Of a DNA stretch of 54,305 nucleotides, positions 28,400 through 36,014 are shown one piece after another (the stretch's first letter is position 1; every line of letters starts with the position of its first letter). The stretch comes from Blastococcus sp. CCUG 61487 (GTDB taxonomy: Bacteria; Actinomycetota; Actinomycetes; Mycobacteriales; Geodermatophilaceae): assembly GCF_005222955.1 (NCBI RefSeq), contig NZ_LWUA01000003.1, forward strand, positions 1 to 54,305, given 5' to 3'. Below the pieces are notes generated by a model. That model searched no databases. It was given only the letters and a program-made list of their open reading frames with translations, and was not told where the DNA came from. A program made the position numbers and the translations under genes.

Positions 28400-29668
28400 T
28401 CAGCTCGTCTGCCTGAAGTGTCTCCCGGAGGCCGCCTGGCCAGCACGGCCGGGTGGCACGGGGCCGGCAGTGGGCGGCTCGGCGTCGGCCTCGAGCGCGT
28501 GCAGCGCGGTGCGTGCCAGCAGGCGGACGCCGACGGCGATGGCCCGCTCGTCGACGTCGAAGGTGCCGCGGTGCAGGTCCAGCGGCTCACCTCCACCGTG
28601 GGTGCCCAGCCGGGCCAGGGCGATGGGCAGGACGTCGGCGAACCAGCCGAAGTCCTCCCCGCCCATGCTCTGCGGGGACTGCACGACCGCATCGCTGCCG
28701 ACGGTCTCCAGGGCGGCCGCGCGGAGCAGCGCGACCGACCGCGGCTCGTTCACCACGGGCGGTACGCCGCGGACGTAGTCGACCTCCACGTCCGCACCGG
28801 TGGCGGCGACGACCCGGGTGACCAGCGAGCGCAGCAGCGCCTCGGCCCCCTGCCACGCGTCGCGGTCCAGCACCCGGACCGTCCCGCGCAGCGTGCCACG
28901 CTGCGGGATGGCGTTGGCCGCCGCACCGGCGTCCACGGAGCCCCAGACCAGCGACATGCCCGAGCGCGGGTCCACCTGCCGGGACAGCAGCCCGGGCAGG
29001 TCGGTGATGAGCCGGCCGAGGGCGTCGACGAGGTCGACGGTGAGGTGCGGCCGGGCGGTATGCCCGCCCGGTCCGGTGAGCGTGACGTCGATGCGGTCGC
29101 AGGCGGCGGTGATGGCGCCCGTGCGCAGGCCGATCCGGCCCACCGGCACCGAGGGGTCGCAGTGCAGGGCGAACGCTCGGGAGGCACCGTCCAGCACGCC
29201 GGCAGCGACCACCTCGACCGCGCCGCCGGGCACCGTCTCCTCCGCCGGCTGGAAGACGCAGCGCACCCGGCCGGAGAGTCCGTCGAGCTCCGCCAGTGCC
29301 AGGGCCGCGCCCAGGACCACCGTGGTGTGCACGTCGTGGCCGCAGGCGTGGCACATCCCCTCGCGGGTGGAGGCGTAGGGCACGTCCTTGAGGTCGACCA
29401 GCGGAAGGGCGTCGATGTCGCCGCGCAGCACGACAGTCGGGCCGGGGCCGTCCCCCACGTCGACGACCAGCCCGGTGCCGATGGGCAGGCGACGCGGCGC
29501 GAGCCCCGCCTCGCGCAGCCGCTGCTCGAGGAAGGACGTCGTCTCCACCTCGGCGTAGGCCACCTCGGGATGGGCGTGCAGGTGCCGCCGCACCGCGATC
29601 AGCCGCGGGGTGTGCTCCTGGACCCAGTCGTCGACAGCGGTGCTGAGCTTCTCGACCACCGGTGTCAC
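28400..29668 (-). CDS. M20 family amidohydrolase (hippurate / IAA-amino-acid hydrolase type)
   Basis: Zinc peptidase-fold enzyme of 422 residues that cleaves N-acyl amino acids or similar amides. Metal-site motifs are present: LRGDIDALPL, MCHACGHDVHTTVVLGAA, QPAEETVPGGA and SMGGEDFGWF, with the dimerisation domain GPGGHTARPH between. Mycobacteria have amidohydrolases (AmiA/AmiB) at the matching place beside deoD. GTG 29668 overlaps the stop of the GCS2-type gene upstream (GTGA), so it is co-translated with it. The natural substrate cannot be told from sequence. Confidence 0.9.
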   Translation of the reverse strand: MTPVVEKLSTAVDDWVQEHTPRLIAVRRHLHAHPEVAYAEVETTSFLEQRLREAGLAPRRLPIGTGLVVDVGDGPGPTVVLRGDIDALPLVDLKDVPYASTREGMCHACGHDVHTTVVLGAALALAELDGLSGRVRCVFQPAEETVPGGAVEVVAAGVLDGASRAFALHCDPSVPVGRIGLRTGAITAACDRIDVTLTGPGGHTARPHLTVDLVDALGRLITDLPGLLSRQVDPRSGMSLVWGSVDAGAAANAIPQRGTLRGTVRVLDRDAWQGAEALLRSLVTRVVAATGADVEVDYVRGVPPVVNEPRSVALLRAAALETVGSDAVVQSPQSMGGEDFGWFADVLPIALARLGTHGGGEPLDLHRGTFDVDERAIAVGVRLLARTALHALEADAEPPTAGPVPPGRAGQAASGRHFRQTS

Positions 29669-30870
29669 GCCGCGTGCCCCCCGGCGCACTCCCCCGGTCC
29701 GGGCGTCGGCTGGGGAGGCCGCCCGGCGGGTCCGGTGGCGGGCAGGCCGTCCCGGAGCTCGGCCAGCAGGCTGTCCACGACCGGCCGCAGGTCGCCGTCG
29801 TGCTCGGCGGCGACCGCTCGCTGCCGCTGGTAGGAGGCGCCGACGGCCAGCACCCGGAGCACGTCCTCGAGCTCGGCCTCGCAGCCCAGCCGTTTCGCCG
29901 TCGGCCGCAGCTCCTCGACCAGCTCGACGATCGCCTGCCGCACCGGCTGCACGGTGCCCTTCTCGTCGACGACGATGTCGGCGTCCAGGCCGTAGCGGGC
30001 CGCCCGCCACTTGTTCTCGCGCAGCACCCAGGAGGCCGGGGTGGGCAGCGTGTAGCCGCGGTCGAGCTGGTGGTCGAACTGCTCGACCAGGCACTGCGCC
30101 AGCGCGGCCACCGCGCCGATCTCGTCGAGAGTGGGCAGGCCGTCGCAGATGCGCAGCTCGACGGTGCCGAAGTCGGGGTGCGGCCGCACGTCCCACCACA
30201 CCTCGCGGACGCTCTCGATCGCCTTGGTCGAGATCAGCGTCTCCATGTACTCCTCGAACTCGTCCCACCCCGCCAGCTGGTAGGGCAGCCCGGCCGTCGG
30301 CATGCCCTCGAAGATCTTGGTACGGGAGGACGCGAGGCCGGTGTCGCAGCCGACCCAGTACGGGGAGGACGCCGACAGCGCGAGGAAGTGCGGGATGTAC
30401 TGGCACAGCGCGTTCACGATGGGGATCGCCTTCTCCGGCGCGCGGATGCCCACGTGCACGTGCACGCCGAAGATCTGCATGCGGCGGGCCATCCACTGCA
30501 TCCGCTCGACGAGCTCGAGGTATCGCTCCTTCGGCGAGATCGCCTGGGTCTGCCAGTCGCTGAACGGATGGGTGCCCGCGCACAGCAGCCCCAGCCCGCG
30601 CTGCTCGGCCGCCGCGGCCACCTCGGCGAGCGTGCCGGCGAGGTCGTCCTTGGCCTCGGCCACGGTGGTGCAGATGCCGGTGATGATCTCGACCGTCGAC
30701 TGCAGCAGCTCGTGCTTGGCCTTCGGGTGCTCGTCGGCGCCGTCCGGCCGCAGCTCCTCGAGGATCTCGATGGCGCCCGCGGAGAGCTCGCCCGTGGTCA
30801 GGTCGACGAGCTGCAGCTCCCACTCCACGCCCAGACTGGCGCGCTCGGACGACCGGAAGGGGATCTCCAC
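29665..30870 (-). CDS. Carboxylate-amine ligase / glutamate-cysteine ligase GCS2 family (YbdK-like)
   Basis: ATP-dependent gamma-glutamyl ligase fold, 401 residues. Motifs: SLGVEWELQLVD at the N terminus, GTHPFSDWQ, FGVHVHVGI, SASSPYWVGCDTGLASSRT, EVWWDVRPHPDFGTVELRI and RENKWRAARYG. The family includes YbdK and the actinobacterial EgtA relatives; the true product here is unknown. A TAGACT box ends 7 nt before GTG 30870, which supports this start and a leaderless transcript. It heads a minus-strand run with the amidohydrolase, mutA, mutB and meaB. Confidence 0.9.
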   Translation of the reverse strand: MEIPFRSSERASLGVEWELQLVDLTTGELSAGAIEILEELRPDGADEHPKAKHELLQSTVEIITGICTTVAEAKDDLAGTLAEVAAAAEQRGLGLLCAGTHPFSDWQTQAISPKERYLELVERMQWMARRMQIFGVHVHVGIRAPEKAIPIVNALCQYIPHFLALSASSPYWVGCDTGLASSRTKIFEGMPTAGLPYQLAGWDEFEEYMETLISTKAIESVREVWWDVRPHPDFGTVELRICDGLPTLDEIGAVAALAQCLVEQFDHQLDRGYTLPTPASWVLRENKWRAARYGLDADIVVDEKGTVQPVRQAIVELVEELRPTAKRLGCEAELEDVLRVLAVGASYQRQRAVAAEHDGDLRPVVDSLLAELRDGLPATGPAGRPPQPTPGPGECAGGHAA

Positions 30871-30877
30871 CTACGGA

Positions 30878-30883
30878 AGTCTA
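30878..30883 (-). promoter_or_regulatory. Leaderless -10 box for the GCS2-type ligase gene
   Basis: Minus-strand TAGACT, 7-nt gap, GTG. No Shine-Dalgarno sequence. It would drive the GCS2-amidohydrolase-mutAB-meaB run. Confidence 0.6.
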
Positions 30884-30951
30884 GGGAGGTGGGCGCCCGG
30901 CCACGCGGCGGACGGCGACGATCACCCGAGCGGTGGATCGGGCCCCCGCGT

Positions 30952-30957
30952 TAGCGT
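30952..30957 (+). promoter_or_regulatory. Leaderless -10 box for the purine nucleoside phosphorylase gene
   Basis: TAGCGT followed by 6 nt and GTG 30964. No ribosome-binding site is visible between. It is divergent from the TAGACT box of the GCS2 gene, 68 bp apart. Confidence 0.6.
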
Positions 30958-30963
30958 CCTGCC

Positions 30964-31776
30964 GTGGAACAGCAGCCGGCCGGCGATCCCCGGTCCCTCG
31001 CCGCGCTCGCGGCCGACGACCTCACCACCGCGCTCGGCGGACCGCACGACGTCGCCGTCGTCATGGGGTCGGGCTGGGCGCCCGCGGCCGACGCGTTCGG
31101 CCCGGCCGACTACGCCGTCGCCATCGGCGAGCTGCCCGGGTTCGAGGCGCCGACGGCGGTGGGTCAGGGCGGCGAGGTGCGCTCGGTGCGGGTCGGCGAG
31201 CGCCGCGTGCTGCTCTTCCTGGGACGGACCCATCTCTACGAGGGCCGCGGCGTGGAGCCGGTGGTGCACGGGGTGCGGACCGCGGCGGCGGCCGGCGTGC
31301 GCACCGTCGTGCTCACCAACGCCGCCGGGGGGCTGTCCCCGGAGCACCGGGTGGGCCGGCCCGTCGTCATCTCCGACCACCTCAACCTGACCGCGCGGTC
31401 TCCGCTGGTCGGGGCGGAGTTCGTCGACCTCACCGACCTCTACTCCTCGCGCCTGCGCGCGCTCGCGCGCGAGATCGACCCGACGCTGACCGAGGGCGTC
31501 TACGCCGCGCTCCCCGGTCCGCACTACGAGACGCCGGCGGAGATCCGGATGCTGCGGACGATGGGCGCCGACCTCGTGGGGATGTCGACGGCGCTGGAGG
31601 CGATCGCCGCCCGGGCGGCCGGACTGGAGGTGTTCGGGATGTCACTGGTCAGCAATGCGGCCGCCGGCGTCACCGGAGAGGCGCTCGACGCGGACGAGGT
31701 CGTGGCGGCCGGTGCGGCCGCCGCCGGTCCGCTGGGGCGGTTCCTGGTCGAGTTCGTCGGTCGGCTGCCCCGGTGA
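30964..31776 (+). CDS. deoD: Purine nucleoside phosphorylase
   Basis: Phosphorolysis of purine (deoxy)nucleosides in salvage. The 270-residue protein is of the trimeric class: [71 protein letters not shown] and [12 protein letters not shown] start is supported by the -10 box 6 nt upstream. It is followed by an SDR gene and a phosphohexomutase with GTGA overlaps; deoD-pmmB adjacency is also seen in mycobacteria. Ribose-1-phosphate released here could be handled by the mutase two genes on (inference). Confidence 0.95.
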   Translation: MEQQPAGDPRSLAALAADDLTTALGGPHDVAVVMGSGWAPAADAFGPADYAVAIGELPGFEAPTAVGQGGEVRSVRVGERRVLLFLGRTHLYEGRGVEPVVHGVRTAAAAGVRTVVLTNAAGGLSPEHRVGRPVVISDHLNLTARSPLVGAEFVDLTDLYSSRLRALAREIDPTLTEGVYAALPGPHYETPAEIRMLRTMGADLVGMSTALEAIAARAAGLEVFGMSLVSNAAAGVTGEALDADEVVAAGAAAAGPLGRFLVEFVGRLPR

Positions 31777-32612
31777 CCGCGGACGCGCCCAAGGGCCTCG
31801 TCCTCGTGACCGGCGCCGCGGGGCTGCTCGGGACCGTGCTCCGGCACGGGCTCCCGCAGCGCGACTGGGCGGTGCGCAACCTCGACGTCGTCCCGGTGGA
31901 CTCACCGGAGCCGGGCGAGGAGCACCTCGTGGCCGACGCGACCGACCTCGCGGCCATGGTCGACGCGGCCCGCGGCGTCACCGCCGTCGTGCACCTGGCG
32001 GGCATCGCGACCGAGTCGACTTGGCCGGCGATCTCGCACACCAACATCGACAGCACCTACTGCGCGCTGGAGGCCGCGCGGCGGGCCGGGGTCGGCCGGG
32101 TGGTCCTGGCCAGCAGCAACCACGCCACCGGGTACACGCCGCGGCCCGACGGCGGACTGCTGCGGGAGGTGGACGCGCCTCCGCGGCCGGACACGTACTA
32201 CGGCGTCTCCAAGGTGGCCATGGAGGCCCTCGGCTCGCTGTACGCCGACAGGTACGGCCTCGACGTGGTGTGCCTGCGGATCGGGAGCGCATTTCCCGAG
32301 CCGACCTCGACCCGGCACCTGTCCACCTGGCTCTCCCCCGGCGACACCCTGCGCCTGATCGACGCGACGCTGACCGCCCCCTCCCCCGGGTTCCGGATCG
32401 TGTGGGGGGTCTCGGCCAACACCCGCAACTGGTGGGACCTCACCGCCGCGCGGGAGCTGGGGTACGAGCCGGCCGACGACGCGGAGGGCTACGCGGAGGC
32501 GCTCGTCGCGGCGCACGGCGAGCCCGACCTCGCCGACCCGGTGCACGGGCGGGTGGGCGGCGAGTACGCGACCGAGATCTTCGACGCCGAGGTCCCCGAG
32601 GAGCGGGGGTGA
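31773..32612 (+). CDS. NAD-dependent epimerase/dehydratase, uronate dehydrogenase-like
   Basis: Extended SDR of 279 residues: [13 protein letters not shown] (NAD binding), [31 protein letters not shown] (YxxxK catalytic pair) and [21 protein letters not shown]. The short length, SSNHATGY and [11 protein letters not shown] patterns fit uronate dehydrogenases, which oxidise uronic acids to aldaro-lactones, more than sugar-nucleotide epimerases. GTG 31773 overlaps the deoD stop. Its presence inside the deoD-mutase pair is an insertion relative to the mycobacterial order as I recall it. Confidence 0.82.
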   Translation: MTADAPKGLVLVTGAAGLLGTVLRHGLPQRDWAVRNLDVVPVDSPEPGEEHLVADATDLAAMVDAARGVTAVVHLAGIATESTWPAISHTNIDSTYCALEAARRAGVGRVVLASSNHATGYTPRPDGGLLREVDAPPRPDTYYGVSKVAMEALGSLYADRYGLDVVCLRIGSAFPEPTSTRHLSTWLSPGDTLRLIDATLTAPSPGFRIVWGVSANTRNWWDLTAARELGYEPADDAEGYAEALVAAHGEPDLADPVHGRVGGEYATEIFDAEVPEERG

Positions 32613-34228
32613 CGCTGCTCGACGAGGCCCGGGCCTGGGCGGCGGCCGATCCGCATCCGGGCGATCGGGCCGAGCTCGAGGCGCTCGTCGCGGCGGAGGA
32701 CACCGCCGAGCTGGCCCGCCGGTTCGCCGCGCCGCTCGCCTTCGGCACGGCTGGGTTGCGCGGACCGCTGCGCGCCGGACCGGCGGGGATGAACGCCGCC
32801 GTGGTCACCCGCGCGGCGGCCGGGCTGGGCTCCTGGCTGACCGCCGCAGGTCACGGCGGGGGCGGTGTCGTGATCGGCTTCGACGCCCGCCGGCGCTCCG
32901 ACGAGTTCGCCCGGATCTCGGCGGGAGTGCTGGCCGCCGCGGGATTCGCCGTCCGGGTGCTGCCGCGGCCGCTGCCCACGCCGGTGCTGGCCTTCGCCGT
33001 CCGGCACCTGGAGTGCGTGGCCGGCGTGATGGTGACCGCCAGCCACAACCCGCCCGACGACAACGGCTACAAGGTCTACCTGGCCGACGGCGCGCAGCTG
33101 GTGCCCCCGGCCGACCGGGAGATCGAGGCGGCGATCGCGGCAGCCGGACCGGCGCGAGAGGTTCAGCTCGCCGACGGGTGGTCGACGCTCGGCGACGACG
33201 TCGAGGCGGACTACGTGGCCGCGGTGGTGGCGGCGCTGGAGCCGGCGCGGGTGCCCTCGCGCGGGTCGCTGACGGTCGCCTACACCGCTCTGCACGGCGT
33301 GGGTGCCGCGACGACGAGGGCGGTGTTCGCCGCCGCCGGGCTGGCCGCTCCGGTGAGCGTGACTGAGCAGGGCACCCCGGACCCGGCGTTCCCCACCGTC
33401 CCCTTCCCGAACCCGGAGGAGCCGGGCGCGACCGACCTCCTGACGGCGCTCGCCGAGCGGATCGGCGCGGACGTCGCGATCGCCCAGGACCCGGACGCCG
33501 ACCGATGCGCCGTCGTCTGCGGCGGGCGGCAGCTGACCGGGGACGAGGTCGGGGCGCTGCTGGCCGACTGGCTGCTGCGCCGGGGTGTGCAGGGCACGTA
33601 CGCGTCGTCCCTGGTGAGCGGATCGCTGATGCACGTGGTCGCGGAGGCCGCCGGCCAGCCGACCGCGGAGACCCCGACCGGCTTCAAGTGGATCGTGCGA
33701 GCGGGCTCGCCGGCCGCGCCGCTGGTGTACGGGTACGAGGAAGCGCTGGGCTACGCGGTGGCGCCATCGGTCGTGCGGGACAAGGACGGCGTCTCGGCGG
33801 CGCTGGCGGTGGCGCTGCTGACCGCCGAGCTCGGCGCGTCGGGACGGACGCTGCTGGACCGGCTCGACGAGCTGGCGCGGGAGCACGCGCTGTTCGTGAC
33901 GGGGCAGCTGTCGGTGCGGGTGCCGGATCCGGCGGTGATCGCAGCTGCGATGGCGCGGGTGCGCTCGGCACCGCCGGTTATCCTCCTCGGGCGGCCGGTG
34001 GTGTTCGCCGACCTCGCCGACGAGACGCCGTCGGTGGACGCGGTGCGGCTGCTCGGCGACGGGGTGCGCGTGATCGTGCGTCCCAGCGGCACCGAGCCGA
34101 AGCTCAAGGCGTACCTGGAGACGGTGGTCCCGGTGCACGAGGACGCCGGCCTGATCGCCGCGCGCGGGCGCGGCGAGGACGAACTGGACCAACTGCGTGC
34201 GGAGATGTCGGCCGCACTGGGCCTCTGA
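32609..34228 (+). CDS. Phosphohexomutase (phosphomannomutase/phosphoglucomutase, PmmB-like)
   Basis: Alpha-D-phosphohexomutase of 539 residues with FGTAGLRGPLRAGPAGMN at the N terminus, the active-site loop VTASHNPPDDNGYKVY (Ser145 phosphoserine), the metal loop QDPDADRCAV, the sugar-specificity loop GYEEALGYAV and the phosphate loop RPSGTEPKLKAYLE. The early FGTAGLRG and length match the PgcA/PmmB subgroup, which acts on hexose- or pentose-phosphates. GTG 32609 overlaps the SDR stop. Substrate range is not resolved by sequence. Confidence 0.93.
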   Translation: MTLLDEARAWAAADPHPGDRAELEALVAAEDTAELARRFAAPLAFGTAGLRGPLRAGPAGMNAAVVTRAAAGLGSWLTAAGHGGGGVVIGFDARRRSDEFARISAGVLAAAGFAVRVLPRPLPTPVLAFAVRHLECVAGVMVTASHNPPDDNGYKVYLADGAQLVPPADREIEAAIAAAGPAREVQLADGWSTLGDDVEADYVAAVVAALEPARVPSRGSLTVAYTALHGVGAATTRAVFAAAGLAAPVSVTEQGTPDPAFPTVPFPNPEEPGATDLLTALAERIGADVAIAQDPDADRCAVVCGGRQLTGDEVGALLADWLLRRGVQGTYASSLVSGSLMHVVAEAAGQPTAETPTGFKWIVRAGSPAAPLVYGYEEALGYAVAPSVVRDKDGVSAALAVALLTAELGASGRTLLDRLDELAREHALFVTGQLSVRVPDPAVIAAAMARVRSAPPVILLGRPVVFADLADETPSVDAVRLLGDGVRVIVRPSGTEPKLKAYLETVVPVHEDAGLIAARGRGEDELDQLRAEMSAALGL

Positions 34229-34288
34229 GCCCGTGGAGCGATCGGGTGGTTGTCCACAGCTGACGTGCCGCCGGATTCCGGTTCTGCG

Positions 34289-34294
34289 TAGTCT
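34289..34294 (+). promoter_or_regulatory. Probable -10 box for the secreted gene pair
   Basis: TAGTCT 36 nt before GTG 34330, leaving a leader of about 29 nt that carries a GGGGAG ribosome-binding site. Confidence 0.45.
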
Positions 34295-34329
34295 CCCCGC
34301 GACCGGTGATCAACTCGGGGAGTGACGAC

Positions 34330-34908
34330 GTGGCGCGACGCTGGACCATGCGGTTGTCCGTCGCCGTCGTAGCGGCGGTCCTGCTGAGTGGCTGCTCCGA
34401 GGAGCAAGAAGCGAGCGAAAGCCTGCCGCCGGCGAGCAGCGCCGCGCCCGGCGAGGACCTACCGTCGCTGGGACCCGACTCGTTCCCGGTGCCTCCGGAT
34501 GCACGCGAGAAGACCCCGGAGGGTGCCCTCGCGTTCGCCGAGTACTACCTCCAACTTGGGATCGAAATTGGTTCCGGCAACGCGCCACCAGAGGCGCTCG
34601 GACAGCTAAGCGCTAGTTGCGACTTGTGTCAGCAAGTCATCAGCTCGCTGAAGCAAGATGTCGCAGCGGGGTATCGCCACGTGGGTGGCTCGATGACATT
34701 CGCGGAGTACGCGCTTCCGCGGCTGGATGGCGATGCGGCGGAGGTGGGATTCGTCTACTCCCAGAGCGCCTATAAGGTGGTGGACGCAGATGGACAGGAG
34801 GTTCCGTCGCGTTCTGCACCAGCCACTGGAGAGCTCCAATCCGGCATGTTCTTAGAGTGGCGGGACGATCTACGTTCGTGGACCGTCGATAGCCTGACCA
34901 TCGGTTAG
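34330..34908 (+). CDS. Putative lipoprotein, DUF6318-like, with lower G+C
   Basis: The 192-residue protein starts VARRWTMRLSVAVVAAVLLSGC, with a lipobox LSGC, then a Ser/Pro linker and a globular domain with FAEYYLQLGIEIGSG, SASCDLCQQVISSLKQD and GFVYSQSAYKVVDADG. The CxxC and layout resemble the actinobacterial DUF6318 group (function unknown). GTG 34330 is chosen over GTG 34306 because GGGGAG is 8 nt upstream. The second half is visibly less GC-rich (about 55-58%) and uses codons rare in the neighbours (CTA, AGT, TAT, AAG), suggesting a different origin. It is followed after 7 nt by a secreted protein gene. Confidence 0.8.
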   Translation: MARRWTMRLSVAVVAAVLLSGCSEEQEASESLPPASSAAPGEDLPSLGPDSFPVPPDAREKTPEGALAFAEYYLQLGIEIGSGNAPPEALGQLSASCDLCQQVISSLKQDVAAGYRHVGGSMTFAEYALPRLDGDAAEVGFVYSQSAYKVVDADGQEVPSRSAPATGELQSGMFLEWRDDLRSWTVDSLTIG

Positions 34909-34915
34909 CCGGACC

Positions 34916-35812
34916 ATGAAGCGCCTGTTCGCCAGTGCGGTCGCCGTCTCCTGTCTTCTGCTGACGCCATCTACTGCAGACGCCGCCTGCAACTTGTGGG
35001 CCTGTGACGAGCCGCAGGTGGGAGTTGGCAACGGAGCGCTCACGGCCACCTATGTCGATTCCTCGGGCAGCAGTTGGGCGGCCAGCAACGCGGCTCCGCC
35101 GGAGCATCCCTACACCTACCGGCTCCGGAACCCCTGCGCCGTCAGCGACGAAGACATCGGCGCCTGTCGACCGACGGACTTCCAGGTCTGCGACGCCGCG
35201 CCCGGACGGGTTGTCAACTACTACGTCGTCGAACGCAGGCGGCTCGTCCTCGGTGACGGCACCACCGCAGACGGGTTCATCCCACCGCCGGGAAGCAGTC
35301 CGGGTCAGCAGGTCGGCGGCTGGCAGGAGACGGCCAGGCGGTGCGTCGACGTCACGGCGCTGAACCCGCCGCCATCACCCGACGAGGTGTTCCGCTACTT
35401 CCGCACGCTGCCGCTCCCTCAGCTCCCGACCCGCCAGCAACCACCCGGCGACGGACTGGTCGGCCTGCCGGTCATCTTCTTCACCGACGGCCCCACAACC
35501 CAGACCTTCACCCTCGACATCCGCGGCTTCACCGTCGAGATCGCCGCCCGCGCTACCGGCTTCACCTGGCACACCGGCGACGGCACCGCGCTCACCACCA
35601 CCGGTCCCGGCGCCCCCTACCCCGACCACACGATCAGCCACGACTACGCCAGCGGCACGTACACCGCGTCGCTCACCACCACGTGGACGGCCACCTTCCG
35701 CATCGACGGCGGCACCACCGTCCCTGTCCCGGGCAGTACCACCACCGACGGCGAACCAGTCACCTTCGACGTCCTCCAGGCCCGCCCGGTCCTCACCAAT
35801 CCGTTCGACTGA
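34916..35812 (+). CDS. Secreted protein with C-terminal PKD-like domain, unknown function
   Basis: The 298-residue protein has a signal peptide (MKRLFASAVAVSCLLLTPST-ADA) and no lipobox. The N-terminal part is Cys-rich (CNLWACDEP, NPCAVSDEDIGAC, FQVCDA). The C-terminal part has a PKD-like pattern, TWHTGDGTALTT, ISHDYASGTYTASL, TWTATFRIDGG, normally an extracellular beta-sandwich for binding. Base use is again typical of the genome in the second half. The 7-nt gap from the lipoprotein gene indicates co-transcription. Function not recognised. Confidence 0.8.
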   Translation: MKRLFASAVAVSCLLLTPSTADAACNLWACDEPQVGVGNGALTATYVDSSGSSWAASNAAPPEHPYTYRLRNPCAVSDEDIGACRPTDFQVCDAAPGRVVNYYVVERRRLVLGDGTTADGFIPPPGSSPGQQVGGWQETARRCVDVTALNPPPSPDEVFRYFRTLPLPQLPTRQQPPGDGLVGLPVIFFTDGPTTQTFTLDIRGFTVEIAARATGFTWHTGDGTALTTTGPGAPYPDHTISHDYASGTYTASLTTTWTATFRIDGGTTVPVPGSTTTDGEPVTFDVLQARPVLTNPFD

Positions 35813-36014
35813 CTCTCCCGGCCGCATCCTCGCGCGCGGCGGACCCGTCCGTCACACGCCGGTCTGCACATCGCAGCCCGGCGCCGCTCGCCCACGTAGC
35901 GTGGACGCCGCCCGCCACCGTGCGCTCGCCTCGGCGCCGCTGGGCACCGACAGGCCGCCTCCGGAATGCCCAGCGGCACCAGGACACGTCCACGCCGGGA
36001 TCTGACACGCACCG
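35813..36014. promoter_or_regulatory. Gap before the acyltransferase gene
   Basis: About 200 nt without a gene or a strong hairpin. TAGCGT at 35897-35902 fits the local -10 pattern and would give a leader of over 100 nt to the acyltransferase. Confidence 0.3.

Noticed and set aside
28383-30963. Cobalamin riboswitch for the methylmalonyl-CoA mutase genes
   Set aside because: The gap before mutA is 17 nt and the operon start looks leaderless, so there is no room for a riboswitch.
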